A stretch of 64,000 nt of DNA, taken from FEN-1219 sp963744305. GTDB taxonomy: Bacteria > Pseudomonadota > Gammaproteobacteria > Steroidobacterales > Rariloculaceae. This document shows positions 8,895-18,923 of the stretch, piece by piece (the first letter of the stretch is position 1; each line of letters opens with the position of its first letter). The translations under genes were made by a program, and so were the position numbers. The stretch lies in the NCBI GenBank assembly GCA_963744305.1, contig CAVUTF010000009.1, positions 248,001 through 312,000 of the forward strand. Reading direction: 5' to 3'. The notes beneath the pieces are model-generated. The model saw only the letters and a list, made by a program, of their open reading frames with translations. It was not told where the DNA came from and ran no database searches.

Positions 8895-11800
8895 CTAGAA
8901 GCTCATCGTGAAGCCGACGTACCACCGCCGCCCGAGGAAGTCGTAGAAGTTCTCCTTGGTGTCGCCTGCTGCCGAATATCCCGGACCTAGCTCTCCCAGA
9001 GTAATTCATACGCTCCGATTCCGGAACGTGCGTTCGGGCTCGACATCGAACAGATTGTCGATGCCGAATCGCAGCTCGCGTCATATCGCCTACGGTGTAA
9101 CGCATGGACCCGTCGAAGATGTTGTAGTCATTCGTCGGCTGATCCAGAGACACCAGCGTACGGACGGCCGCCTCGCTCTCGATGCTCGGCAAGTACCGCC
9201 AGCGTAGGCTGCCGCTCCAATCGCCCACCGTATAGTTGACCGTGGTGAACAGCCGGTAGTCGTACGAGTACGGATTGACGCTACGGATGTTGCTCGGCCC
9301 CGATGATCCTTTGTAGTCGAACCAGTCGGCCTGCGAGTTCGGGCGCGTCTTCGTGTGATCCGTGATGGTCGCCAGCGCGGTCACCGTCATCGACCCCGGC
9401 CCCAGGTCCCCGCCCCAGTTGTATTGCACGTCGTAGCCGGCCAGATCGACCTCCTGCTCGTTGGTGTACGACGTGCTGATGGTCGCGTTGGCGCCGGTGC
9501 TCGGATTGCGCACGAGCCGCGTACAGGCCGGGTACAGCGGGTCTTGGCTCGGGTTCGTGTCGAGGTCGAGGCAATTCTCGTAGAGGATGTCGCCCAACTC
9601 CTCAGCGATCATGTCGGTGATCTGGATCCGCCAGTAGTCGATCGACAGCGTGGATCGGTCGGTAAGGTCGGCCACGATGCCCGCCGTGATCGTCTCCGCC
9701 TGCTCCGAGTGCAGATCCGGATTGCCCTGCAGATTCGAGATGCGCGCGTTCTGCAGCGTGTTGGGCTGACTCGACGGATCGCCGTAGAAAGTCGCCGCTC
9801 CCTGCCGGCCCCATCAGCTGCCGAGCAGAGCGCTATCACTTGGTTCGCACGCGCAGTGCCGTTGATGGCGGCATTCGCCGTGTACGGCAGCTGCGCCGGA
9901 TCGCGCGTCGAGCACGGATCTCCTTGCACGAACGTAAACGGCGCAAACTGCTCGGAAGCCTGGAACAGCTCACCGATGTTGGGCGCCCGGTTGGCGATCT
10001 GCCGGCCGCCGCGGAACCGCACGCGCTCGACGATGGTCCAGTCGATCAGCGCCTTGTAGGTGTCGTCGTCTTTGCTCGGGTCGTTGTCGGTCGTGCGGTA
10101 GCCGAGCTCGAGATTCAGGCTTTGGAACCCCGGCTTGTCGGCCAGCAGCGGCACCATGCAGCTCGCCGTAGATCTCACTGACTTCCGTCTTGCCGACGGC
10201 CTCGCCGACCGGGAAAAAAGCTCCCGGCGAGTCGAGCACGGACTCCGGCGTGTTCGTCGGGTCGGGGAAGTACGTGTACTTGTTGACGCGGGACGACACG
10301 CCCGCCGCAAAGCGCATTTCGCCGCGCCGGCATCTCCGCCACAGAGCCCTGCATGTTGTACTCCATGACGGTCTGCTTCATTTCGCCCGTCGCCTTGGGC
10401 TGCATCGTCACGGCCTTCTGGCAGTCCTCCGACGGCACGTCGCCCTCGGTCCAGCCGTTGACGCCATAGACCGAGATGATGCCCGACGTGCAGGTGATCG
10501 CGCCGGCACCGAAGCCGCCGCCGTAGTCGTTGCCCGTATAGAACAGGCCCTTACCGTAGTTGGGCTGCGCCTGCACGAAGCGCCAGCGAGCCAGCGAAGT
10601 GGCTCCATTGTAGATATTGACGACGCTCGTCGAGCCCTCCGACGCAAACGCCTCCCACGTCCAGTCCTTGAACGCGAACTCGCCCTCGAACCCGCCCACG
10701 ATCTGCAGAGAGCTCGTGTCGACATAGCTGCGGCGTGAGCCGGCCCACACCACCGACTGCACGACGTCGAATTCGGCTTCCGGGTCGGTCCGGCTGTCGA
10801 GCAACGAGGTCAGCTGCGGCGGCGTCGGCCATATCTGCGACTTCGTGCACCCTCCCACGGGCGGGCAATTCAATCCATGCCTTCCTCCGGCCTGGTAATC
10901 GAGCGATCGTATCTGCCGTCCGCGAGCAGCGACGGCGCATAGATGCCGTTGCCGTGCGGAATAGGCGTACGCCAACCGCCGAGCATCGGCGGATCCGAGC
11001 CGGTGGCCCGGGTCTGATTCTCGCTGTACAGGAGCTGAGCAAACGCGTTGACGCGTTCCGTAACGTCCAAGTGACCGCGGCCGAATATCGAATAGCGCTC
11101 GAGCGGAATCTGCGCCAGGGTGGTGTGTTGATTCTCCCGCAAAGTGCCGATGACGGCGTCGAGCTTCCGCCACGGCAGGGTGGTGGCCGTTGCCCTGGTA
11201 GTACCCGCCGTTGTACGTATAGGTTCCGTCCGCGCGACGTCTTGTACAGCGTGCCGTCGGGATTCATGTAGAACGTGCCCGTCCGCGCGATGGCCGTGCC
11301 CGTGATCGGTGAGGTCGGCCCGCCGAAGATCGCGTTCTGCGCCGCCTGGGAATGTAGATTCGCGCTGTTGGCGGTATACCCCGCCGCGGACCAGAAGGAC
11401 CCGGCCGAGTTGGCATAGGGGTCTACGTAGCCTTCCCGATAAAACTCGCGATCGGCTCTGCGAATTTCATCGCGGAACGAACGCTCGAAGCCGAGCATGA
11501 CGTTGCCGCGACCGTCGGCCAAGTTCGCTCCGAAGAGTCCGGAGACGCGATACTCCTCGCCGTCTTCCTCCATCGTCTCGCCGGTCTGGACGTCGAAGTC
11601 GATGCCTTCGAAGTCCCGCTTCGTGATGAAATTCACGACACCGGCCACGGCATCGGCACCGTACACCGACGAGGCGCCGCCCGTGATCGTCTCGATTCGC
11701 GCGATGGCCGCCGACGGAATCGTGTTGATGCTCACCGCCATCGAGGCATTGATCGGCATCGCGCGACGTCCGTCGAGCAGCACCAAGTTCCGGTTCGCGC

Positions 11801-12167
11801 CGAGACCGCGCAGACTCAACGTGGCCGCACCCGGCGTTCGCTGGGATCCCGCAAAGGTGTTACCGGCATCGAACTGTGAAACCGCGGGCACGAACTGCGG
11901 CAGCTGATTGATGGCGGCTTCCATCGCAACGTTGCTCGTCTCTTCGAACCGTTCGGCGTCAATGGTCACGATCGGGCTGTTGGCCTCGAAATCGCGGCGC
12001 ACGATGCGCGAGCCGGTGACGAGAACCTCGTCTTCGACGCCGGTGGGCACTTGGCTCGGCGCTTGCGCCTGCGCGGGCCCCGCGCCGCTCAATACTGCCG
12101 AAATGGCCGACGCCAGCGCGCCGATGCGCAGCGAAGCTGGTGCTGACGAAGCTCTAAACTTTTTCAC
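8895..12167 (-). pseudogene. TonB-dependent receptor, broken by several frameshifts
   Basis: GTG 12167 is preceded by GGGGGGA six bases upstream and begins a signal peptide (VKKFRASSAPASL to AQAQ). The plug domain is intact: EVLVTGSRI, LRGLGANRNLVLLDGRR, SIERIET-like IARIETITGGASSVYGADAVAGVVNFI. The barrel then continues only by switching frame near 11.23, 11.17, 10.88, 10.33, 10.16 and 9.8 kb and again near 9.06 kb. It ends with a proper aromatic-terminated strand (GRRWYVGFTMSF-stop at 8895-8897). The full length would be about 1090 residues, normal for this class, and no large segment is missing, so only indels separate it from an intact gene. It would import an iron chelate, glycan or other ligand across the outer membrane. 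Confidence 0.85.
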
Positions 12168-12243
12168 GACTGATCCCCCCACTTTGGTGATTCCCCTGCA
12201 ATGGCGCGGCTTCGCGACACGAAGCCGTCGCCGCTTTGTTCAT

Positions 12244-12402
12244 CTATTCCGATCGTAATACGCCGGGTACGTCTGCCGCCCAGGACCGACCTTCGACCGC
12301 GGTTCGCATCAACCACAAGTCGGTATCGGCTGGGACGGTCTCGGGCACGTCCGGCCGGACGTTAACCGTCTGGGATGCTTCCCGGACTGTTGGGTCTTTC
12401 AC
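12244..12402 (-). CDS. Possible small protein (52 aa) upstream of TonB receptor
   Basis: A GTG at 12402 preceded by a GGGGAGGGGAG purine run starts a 52-codon frame (VKDPTVREASQTVNVRPDV, ending VPGVLRSE) that stops 76 bp before the receptor's start. There is no recognisable domain or membrane segment. The support is only the ribosome-binding site and its position as a possible leader of the receptor gene. Confidence 0.25.
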   Translation of the reverse strand: MKDPTVREASQTVNVRPDVPETVPADTDLWLMRTAVEGRSWAADVPGVLRSE

Positions 12403-12627
12403 ACTGCTCCCCTCCCCGTAAGGGCGCGGGGCGTTGTTTTTTCGGCTCGCCCCCAGCCTACCGAATAGTCGACCGCGCACTGGGGCTTGTACAGGCCCCG
12501 GCTAATGGTGGTTATTACATGTGCTGTCATTGGCACTAACACGGCTGCAGCGCGCTGCTCCAGAACTTCCTCGACCCCGCGGCTGTGCTCGGTCGGAGCG
12601 CGGCGAGGACAGGCGGCAATAGTGGTT

Positions 12628-12890
12628 GATGCCAAATCTAAGGTCGTAATGTCCTCCAGGTCGCGCCCCTCGCAGTCGGAGTACGCGCGCGCCGGCAGAA
12701 GTCCCACATCGGGATCCTGGTGAGCCGCAGCGTTCGCGGCGCGATCACCCACGGCTTCACGAGCACCTCGGGATCCTCGACCGTGACTTTGTACAGGATT
12801 TCATTGTCCCTACGCGTCAATCGCTCCACGAAGCGTATCTCAGCGGAATTGATGAAGCCTCGTTCGGCGTCGTGCCGTGGAATGCCGAGC
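12628..12890 (-). pseudogene. C-terminal remnant of a DUF6152-partner family gene
   Basis: In one frame (about 12740-12890) the translation reads IRFVERLTRRDNEILYKVT, then VEDPEVLVKPWV and APRTL, matching the end of the large partner protein at 16.4-16.6 kb. A frame change near 12740 is needed to continue into PDVGLLPARAYSDCEGRD and LEDITT, matching its last 25 residues. The normal stop region is altered (GATGCCAAATCTAAGG in place of TAGTGCCGAATCTGG). Everything upstream of about the last 90 codons is missing, so this is a non-functional fragment. Confidence 0.65.
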
Positions 12891-13203
12891 GGTCTAAATT
12901 TTTGTGTATCACAGATAACGAACGAAACGCAACAACATTCCGTTGCGCTCGCGCGACGAAAGGTTGCAGCGTGCGAAAGTGATCGACGCGATACAAAAGG
13001 CAACCGAACGTTCCCTAGCCAGACCACACGGTACGGTTTGTCAGCGACAAAATGCACGCGGCGTTTGTTGCATTTCAAACGCACCTGACGAGCACAATCT
13101 GCTCGGTACCGGGAGGCTCGTTCTACTCCCCGGGCACTGGCCGAAGGGTCTAAGATGAATCGACAACTCGCGGAGCGGCGACAATTCTTACCTCGGGTTC
13201 ACG
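12891..13203. other. Intergenic, no gene seen
   Basis: The region between the remnant and the LysE gene has no open frame with family similarity on either strand. It is locally AT-richer around 12900-12960 and 13050-13075 and may hold the LysE promoter. No clear -35/-10 pair is identified. Confidence 0.3.
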
Positions 13204-13770
13204 ATGAGCGACCCAATCGTCTTCGCGCTTTTGGTGCTAGCGCTGCTCGCCGTACCGGGTCCAACGAACACGCTGCTCGCCGGCTCGGGGGCAATGCGTG
13301 GCGTTCTGCGTTCATTGCCCCTCTTGCTTGGAGAACTCGTCGGATACAACGTCTCAATTGCGACGTTGCGTGCGACGCTTGGGACTGTCTTCAGTCAGGC
13401 AAGTGGTGCCCAAACGCTTCTGACGTGGGCTATCGCAGCCTATTTGGTTTTCTTGGCAGTTCGGCTTTGGAGGGTCTCGCCCACGGAGAGCGCTTCCGCA
13501 TTCACGATTCGCCGTGTGTTCCTGACTACGCTACTAAACCCGAAAGGTTTGATTTTCGCGCTCTTCATTTTTCCGCCGCAGCCATCTTCTATCGCCGTCC
13601 ACACTGCAGCTTTCTCGATGATGGTGGTGGCCGTTGGCACACTATGGATTGTCGTCGGTTCGCTGGTAACCCAGCTCACGCGCGCCCGCTACACTTTCGT
13701 TGCGCCGAGGATTTGTGCGGTGGCGTTAGCAGTGTTCGCTATGGTCGTAGCCTCTGGTTTCCTGCGCTAA
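13204..13770 (+). CDS. LysE/RhtB family amino-acid exporter
   Basis: This 188-residue protein has five to six hydrophobic helices. Its first helix carries the family signature PGPTNTLLAGSGAMRG (residues 18-33), and LLNPKGLIFALFIF near residue 105 is the second conserved block (NPK). These inner-membrane proteins export amino acids or their derivatives by proton exchange. Length is a little short of the usual 200-210, with the last helix ending VVASGFLR. Ribosome-binding support is weak. It is monocistronic here, with no regulator next to it. Confidence 0.85.
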   Translation: MSDPIVFALLVLALLAVPGPTNTLLAGSGAMRGVLRSLPLLLGELVGYNVSIATLRATLGTVFSQASGAQTLLTWAIAAYLVFLAVRLWRVSPTESASAFTIRRVFLTTLLNPKGLIFALFIFPPQPSSIAVHTAAFSMMVVAVGTLWIVVGSLVTQLTRARYTFVAPRICAVALAVFAMVVASGFLR

Positions 13771-13943
13771 CTGGCGAGACGAGTGCCGACTTTACGAGAA
13801 GCTCCGTGCGAACAATGGCGGTGATATTGTTGATTTCTCTAGTTTTACCCGGTACCCGGCAGGCGCGTTGCGGCGGCGGGCCCGAGTGCTTCCGCTGCGA
13901 GTGATCCGGTGCGCGCACGACGCTTTTCGTTATAGTCATGACC

Positions 13944-13970
13944 ATTCGGCTCCGGAACTCGGAGCCGAAT
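13944..13970. promoter_or_regulatory. Perfect 10-bp inverted repeat upstream of cupin gene
   Basis: ATTCGGCTCC and GGAGCCGAAT are separated by seven bases, ending 23 bp before the cupin start codon. No T-run follows, so an operator or a hairpin in the 5' leader of the cupin-cytochrome operon is more likely than a terminator for the LysE gene. Confidence 0.45.
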
Positions 13971-13993
13971 GAGCTCACGAGGGGATAACGACG

Positions 13994-14449
13994 ATGCACA
14001 GAAGAGATCTCTTGGCGATGAGCGGCGCGGCGCTGCTGCTCGGCGGCGGGCGCGCGCTCGCGCAAGCGGGCGCGGCGCCCGCGAACGAGGCGAAGGTCGT
14101 ACGCGTTTACGCGACGGCCGACGGCGGCTCGCGAGTGGAGGAGCTCACGATCTCGCCCGACGCGAAACCGATCGACATCACGCGCATGACCGCCGGCGCT
14201 TATCGCGGCTCGGGCGCGCGCGCGCCGGATTGGCACACTGCGCCGCGCAAGCAGTTCGCGATCAACATGACGGGCGAGCTCGAGGTGGAGCTCACCGACG
14301 GCACGCGGCGCAAAATCGGCAGCGACCTCGTGTTCCTCGAGGATCTGACCGGCAAAGGTCACGTCACGCGGGCGCTCGGCCCGATCACGAACGTGTTCCT
14401 GCACGTTCCCGAGGATTTCGACGTCGTAGCCTGGGCCGCGGGTAAATAG
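13994..14449 (+). CDS. Exported cupin-fold protein
   Basis: This 151-residue protein begins MHRRDLLAMSGAALLLGGG, a twin-arginine-like or Sec signal ending ALAQ. The mature part has cupin-type strands: DWHTAPRKQFAINMTGELEVEL (W-H with an expected metal His), DGTRRKIGSDLVFLED and GKGHVTRALG. Only two or three of the canonical metal His are present, so metal binding is not certain. GAGGGG nine bases upstream supports ATG 13994. The cytochrome gene follows after six bases, indicating a two-gene operon and a shared periplasmic role. Confidence 0.72.
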   Translation: MHRRDLLAMSGAALLLGGGRALAQAGAAPANEAKVVRVYATADGGSRVEELTISPDAKPIDITRMTAGAYRGSGARAPDWHTAPRKQFAINMTGELEVELTDGTRRKIGSDLVFLEDLTGKGHVTRALGPITNVFLHVPEDFDVVAWAAGK

Positions 14450-14455
14450 GCAGCC

Positions 14456-14989
14456 ATGCGTTCGAGAACCGCGCTTCTGTCGGCATTCATTGGCTGCGTC
14501 GCGGTCAGCGGCGTCGTGGCGCAGCAGGACGCCGCGCCGGCAGCAGCGGGCGGCGACGACGTCGCGGCGCTGCGCGCCGAGATCGAGCGGCTCAAGAGCA
14601 TCATGCCGGGGCAAGCCTTCGCGATGACGCAGGTCGCCTACAACTTCAACAACCTCTGGTTCGCGGCGCACGCCGAGAACTGGCCGCTCGCGCAGTTCTA
14701 CTTCAACGAGACGCGCGTCCGCCTGCGCTGGGCGCTGCGCATCACGCCCGTGCGCAAGATCTCGACAGGCGACCTCGAGCTTCAGCCGTTCCTCGACGCG
14801 CTCGAGAAGGACCCGCTCGCGAAGCTCGGCGAGGCCGTGGCCGCCAAAAACGTGGCGCAGCTCGAGGGCGCGTACCGCGCCACGCTCGAGGGTTGCCAAG
14901 CGTGCCATGCGGCGAGCGAGAAGGCGTACCTCGAGCTGCAAGTGCCGACGGCGCCAGCGGAGCCGATGATTCATTTCGCGCCGCACTGA
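14456..14989 (+). CDS. Exported mono-haem c-type cytochrome-like protein
   Basis: This 177-residue protein has a signal peptide (MRSRTALLSAFIGCVAVSG to VVAQ) and a helical mature domain. One haem-attachment motif CQACH lies near residue 150, 25 residues from the end. The long helical region before it (about 45-145) with QVAYNFNNLWFAAHAENW resembles four-helix-bundle cytochromes of the c'-like type, where the haem motif is also close to the C-terminus; that assignment is inference. It probably passes electrons in the periplasm together with the upstream cupin protein. Confidence 0.72.
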   Translation: MRSRTALLSAFIGCVAVSGVVAQQDAAPAAAGGDDVAALRAEIERLKSIMPGQAFAMTQVAYNFNNLWFAAHAENWPLAQFYFNETRVRLRWALRITPVRKISTGDLELQPFLDALEKDPLAKLGEAVAAKNVAQLEGAYRATLEGCQACHAASEKAYLELQVPTAPAEPMIHFAPH

Positions 14990-15010
14990 CCGCGCGCGCC
15001 TTGCGCGCGG
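14990..15010. terminator. GC-only hairpin between convergent cytochrome and SDR genes
   Basis: CCGCGCGC pairs with GCGCGCGG across a five-base loop immediately after the cytochrome stop codon. No T-run is present; the position between convergent genes is the main support. Confidence 0.5.
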
Positions 15011-15072
15011 CGGGCCCATCACTCGTGCGAAAAGTCCAAGCAGTGCGACGACGTTGAACGTCTGCCGTGTCC

Positions 15073-16104
15073 TCACGACTGCCGGGATCGTTCCCGCAGC
15101 CCCGGTCCCCAAGTATCCAGGTAGCGGGCTGTCCGGTCCGACAGCACCTTCAGCCAGTCACGCTGGAACTCCATACCGTCGAGAATCATTCCGCACAGAG
15201 GCGCCGGCACCGTCGAGAAGTCCGGTGTCAGCGCGCCCCAATCCGGGCGTCGTCCATCGGCATCCGTGAAACCGAACTCGCGCGCGAGCGCCCACGAGCT
15301 GAACAGGTGTCCGGAACGCGCCATGACGTCGGGATCTCGCGCGAGCGCAGCGACCGCGCGGCCAACGAACAGCGGCGACTCCGATTCGAGAAAATTGCTG
15401 TCCTTCGCCCCTCCGTCGCGCCAGTTGGCCTCAGTCACGCCGAAGTTCTCGAGCATGCGCTCCGAGCGGAGGAACCCCGGTGTGAGCGCCACGGCCGCCA
15501 CACCGTGGGGCCGCAGCTCGGATGCGAGGATCGTGACGAGCACCTTATGCGATGTGCGTGCGAGCTGCGTGAGCACGTTGCCGCTCGCGCCGAGCAGATC
15601 GTGCTCCGTCAGCTCGACGATGAGGCCGCGTCGACGCCGAACCATCAGCCGCGCCGCGTGATGAGCCGTGAGAAGGCGCGAGAGGAGCGCCTGCCGCAGG
15701 AGCGCTTCAGCCCTGCTCATGTCCAGCTCCCAGAACGCGCCCCAGTCGTTCATCAGCGGATCCTCGCCCGCTACGCTGTCGGCGAGGACGTCCACGCGGC
15801 CGTGCTCGCGGTCGATACGCGCGAAGAGCGCCTCCACCTCGGCCTCGATCGTGTGATCGACGCGCACGGGGACCGCCGTGCCGCCCGCGGCGGCGATCAG
15901 CTCCGCGGTCTCGTCGATCGTCTCGGGTCGAGCATACGGCGACGGCCGGCCGGTGGAGCTGCGGCCCGTGCAGTAGACGATCGCGCCGGCTTCTCCGAGC
16001 GCGCGTGCGATGCCGCGACCGGCGCCGCGCGTGGCGCCGGCGACCACCGCCACCTGGCCCGCGAGCGGTCCGAGCGGATTCATGGGACGGACACCGTTGG
16101 TCAT
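15073..16104 (-). CDS. SDR family oxidoreductase-like protein lacking the catalytic Tyr
   Basis: This 343-residue protein has a Rossmann start, VAVVAGATRGAGRGIARALG (T-G-x-x-x-G-x-G type), and the later SDR block VAAVALTPGFLRSE. At the place of the YxxxK active site the sequence is NVLTQLARTSHK, so the Tyr is replaced by Thr and the Lys by Arg. Either activity is altered or the protein is a binding or regulatory homologue. ATG 16104 is preferred over 16155 because GGAGGG lies just upstream of it. It is longer than classical SDRs (250) because of a C-terminal extension with REFGFTDADG and a conserved tail, seen in a subset of SDRs. Confidence 0.8.
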   Translation of the reverse strand: MTNGVRPMNPLGPLAGQVAVVAGATRGAGRGIARALGEAGAIVYCTGRSSTGRPSPYARPETIDETAELIAAAGGTAVPVRVDHTIEAEVEALFARIDREHGRVDVLADSVAGEDPLMNDWGAFWELDMSRAEALLRQALLSRLLTAHHAARLMVRRRRGLIVELTEHDLLGASGNVLTQLARTSHKVLVTILASELRPHGVAAVALTPGFLRSERMLENFGVTEANWRDGGAKDSNFLESESPLFVGRAVAALARDPDVMARSGHLFSSWALAREFGFTDADGRRPDWGALTPDFSTVPAPLCGMILDGMEFQRDWLKVLSDRTARYLDTWGPGLRERSRQS

Positions 16105-16307
16105 GACATCCCTCCGAGCGAGTGATGCTTCCGCGATCCTACTCGTGACGAGCACGGATCGAGGGAGTATCGCTACCTAAATATGACACCTGTGGTCGGA
16201 TTTGACCCGACGAGATCGTCGGGCTAGGCAGGTCTGCTGGCTACGATGTCAGCCTATGGAAGGCGGTGAAAAACCTTTCGAGCGAGCCGTCATGCTTCGC
16301 GCACAAG

Positions 16308-16342
16308 AACCCCCCGGCCCAGCACTTGAGCTACGGGGGGTT
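16308..16342 (-). terminator. Hairpin after the large DUF6152-partner gene
   Basis: AACCCCCC and GGGGGGTT form an 8-bp stem around a 19-base loop, 15 bp past the stop codon of the minus-strand gene ending at 16357. A shortened relative of this tail is found near 5880. Confidence 0.5.
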
Positions 16343-16356
16343 GCTCGTGGTCCCTT

Positions 16357-18088
16357 CTAGTGCCGAATCTGGTTGACTTCAGCCACGTCTTCGTAGACCT
16401 CGCAATGACCTCGCTCCGGCAGAAGTCCGGCGTCCGGATTCGCGTTGGGCACGAGCGTTCGCGGCGCCAACACCCACGGCTCCACGAGCACCTCGGGGTC
16501 CTCGACCGTGACTTCGTACAGGATCGTATTGCCCTGACGCGTGAATCGCTCCACGACATGCATGCTCGATGTATGGAAGAAACCGCCGCGCCCGAACCAG
16601 GTTCTGTCGGTGAACCCTATCGAGTCGAGCACCAACGTGTCGCCCTCCCAGTGTCCGACGGTATCTCCATAATACTTGGCATCGAACTCGGCCTCCGGGC
16701 GGTGATTGCGGCCATCAGTCGGGATTACGCGAAATTCCCCAAGTCCGCCGCCGGCATCGGCATATTGGTTGTAGAGGAACGTAATATCCCTTTCCGTCTG
16801 GTAGATGCGTCGGGGCGGGCCCTGCCGCGGGAGGCCCAGCGGCTGGCAGGTCATGACGGGATCTTCCTTGTTCGTCCACATGTCGAGCTCCTGGACTTTG
16901 TCCCAGTACTCCGGCTTATACAGTGGACGATTGAAACTCCCGAACCGCGAGGGCGAGTACAGCGCGAAATCTTCAGTCTGATTGACTTGCCGGCTGCAAT
17001 CCTCGTTCTGCGTCGGACCGCATCGGCGCCGCCCGTAGCGACCAATCCAGTCGGTGTGGGACCACATGCCCGTCATGTCGGGCTTGCCGGCTAATCGCGG
17101 CGTGGGCGCCGATTTGTCGGCTGGGGGATGCGCCTTGGCGACAACGCCGACGGGAAGCTGCCCCGTCGGTTTGATCGCCGACGTGACGCTTGCCGGCACC
17201 GGCGCAACCACATACACGTTGCCTGTTTCGGTCACTGTCGTCGTCAGGTCGCGGACGGCCGCACCGTTCCGACGCTCCGCCATCTTGCCGGCGTAAAACA
17301 CCTCGATCGGGTGCAGCGGATTGTTCCAGTCTCGATAGTCGCCGTAGGTGAACTCCGTGGTTGTCGACCCTTGCTTCACCACCACGCGCTCGGTCATGTA
17401 CTTCTCATCCAGCGTGGCTGTCGCGGTCGCTCCCGGAACGCTCGGAAGAGGAAACGTCACGACCGGCTTACCCGCCTCCCACGACACGGACGTATTGCGC
17501 ACCTTCGCGAGACCGTCCTCGAAAAGAGTGCCCGGGTTGGGTCCCAACCAGAATGTCTCCGTTGTCCCCGCCAGCGCGGCTTTCGCCGCGCCCTGCGGGC
17601 TCGCCCAAATGCGGATGAGCCGCTCCTGCACGGCATTCGCCTTCGGGGTGACATTGCCTTTCTGCGGACCGATTTGCGCGCCGGGAACGTCTTCGTCCCA
17701 GGCGTACAGCCCGCTGACGACCTCGATGTTCGAGTACGTTTGTCCGGTGGCGCGGGTGCACGTGTACTGAATGCGCTGAGTCGACGTGGGGTAGTAGGTA
17801 CTCGCACGATACTTCGTCAGCGTGCAGGGCTGCCCCTCCACCTGAAGCGTGCCCGTCCCCTGATACTCGAGCGACGCAGACCATGTCGCGTTCGTCCTCG
17901 CCCTTCAGCATGCCCATGTGCCACATCCAGTTGAACAGCACCGCCTTCAGATCCTTGGCGTCTGGCGCAGGTGTGTAGGGCTCACGCTCCCCGCCAGCAT
18001 TCTGTGCATTGACCGTCAACGGCCCGCCGATCGTGAGAACGATCCCGAGCGCGACTCTTGCCAAATTTACTCTTCGTCGAAAGTCCAT
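16357..18088 (-). CDS. Large exported partner protein of DUF6152, one frameshift
   Basis: ATG 18088 has GGGGGT just upstream and starts a signal peptide (MDFRRRVNLARVALGIV to VNAQ). One extra base near 17878 breaks the frame; removing it joins DERDMV to ASLEYQGTGT as in the paralogue at 34-35.7 kb. The N-terminal half is beta-rich with YTCTR, YAWDEDVPGAQIGPQKG and ATATLDEKY strands. The C-terminal half has GKPDMTGMW, CGPTQNEDCSRQ, a proline-rich PRQGPPRRIYQTERD, HWEGDTLVLDSIGFTDRTW and VTVEDPEVLVEPWVL. These last two motifs recur in the proteins at 18924 and 59058. The protein is probably periplasmic; no activity is known. It follows the DUF6152 gene by 64 bp on the same strand. Confidence 0.75.
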
Positions 18089-18152
18089 TGCGGCACCCCC
18101 AGGTTGCCTAATCACTGCATCACGGCCGTCTGATCATGCTGTCCGCTGCCGT

Positions 18153-18560
18153 CTAATCGTCGTCCTCAGCGCGACGGAACACGACCGTGTGCCCGTCTGG
18201 CCACGTAACCGCTACCAAAAGCCCGATCGGACTTTTGCCGTCCGACGCCGGCACGTATGTGACGGTGACATCGTCCCCGGGGTGGAGCGCATTCGGTCCC
18301 TCTCTACCGATCCCGAACCTCGAGAGGGTGTTGACGCTGCCGCCGGTGAACGTCCACTCCGTTGCCGAGCCATCCGAGTTCTTGACATCGATTTTCATCG
18401 ACGAGTGGGGATTCACAAGCCTAAAAGCCGTGAACGACCCAGATATCATCGCTTCCTTTCCTAGTGAGTATGCCCCCGCGACGGAATGATGAGCCTGCAA
18501 CGAACCACCGGCCATCAGCCACGCGCCCAAGACGACACAGCCCAAAGTTCGCTTAATCAT
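18153..18560 (-). CDS. DUF6152 family exported protein
   Basis: This 135-residue protein starts at ATG 18558-18560 with MIKRTLGCVVLGAWLMAGG; signal cleavage after SLQA would expose HHSVAGAYS. It has conserved RLVNPHSSMKI, ATEWTFTGGS and HPGDDVTVTYVPASDGK segments, and it ends with an acidic EDDD tail. Close to the 1484-1888 protein but with its downstream partner still nearly complete, it shows the original operon: DUF6152 first, then the large partner 64 bp later. The longer open frame upstream to 18662 is rejected because it lacks a signal peptide start and differs from the paralogues. Confidence 0.82.
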   Translation of the reverse strand: MIKRTLGCVVLGAWLMAGGSLQAHHSVAGAYSLGKEAMISGSFTAFRLVNPHSSMKIDVKNSDGSATEWTFTGGSVNTLSRFGIGREGPNALHPGDDVTVTYVPASDGKSPIGLLVAVTWPDGHTVVFRRAEDDD

Positions 18561-18923
18561 TCCGGCCCCCTCCGCAATTGTTATCGGCACCAGGTTGCCG
18601 TCACGCAGCCACAAGAAAAAACGGAACAACTGTCGTCCCAGCGTAGCACCGCGAGCGACCACGCAAAAGCTCCGAGCAGCTCGAGGACATCGAGGAAGAA
18701 TTCCCCTCCGCGGCTACTTCCTGGCGATAAAGAAAAATAAAGAATAGGAGCGCTGCCCACCGCTCTCGGCAGCCTCGGCGACTCGCGGAAAGGAGCGCTA
18801 GAAATTACCATCTGCTTTTGAATGGATCCTGCAAGCTCGGTGCGCCGATCGATTTGTCCGCGCACGTTGCAGGTCGAGTCTGATCAACGTCACTGGGATC
18901 GATGACCACAAAGAGGGGCGCCC
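18561..18923. other. Divergent intergenic region between two DUF6152 loci
   Basis: No gene is seen. The part at about 18590-18655 resembles the leader of the other DUF6152 gene near 1915-1990. An AT-rich stretch, AAAGAAAAATAAAGAATAGG, lies at 18729-18748 and could hold a promoter for either side. Confidence 0.35.

Noticed and set aside
9355..10059. Plus-strand frame across the TonB receptor
   Set aside because: The receptor frames on the other strand show clear family motifs; this frame has none.
13739..15112. 457-codon minus-strand frame across the cupin and cytochrome genes
   Set aside because: High GC keeps the opposite frame open; the Arg-rich translation has no domain, while the plus-strand genes have signal peptides and a haem motif.
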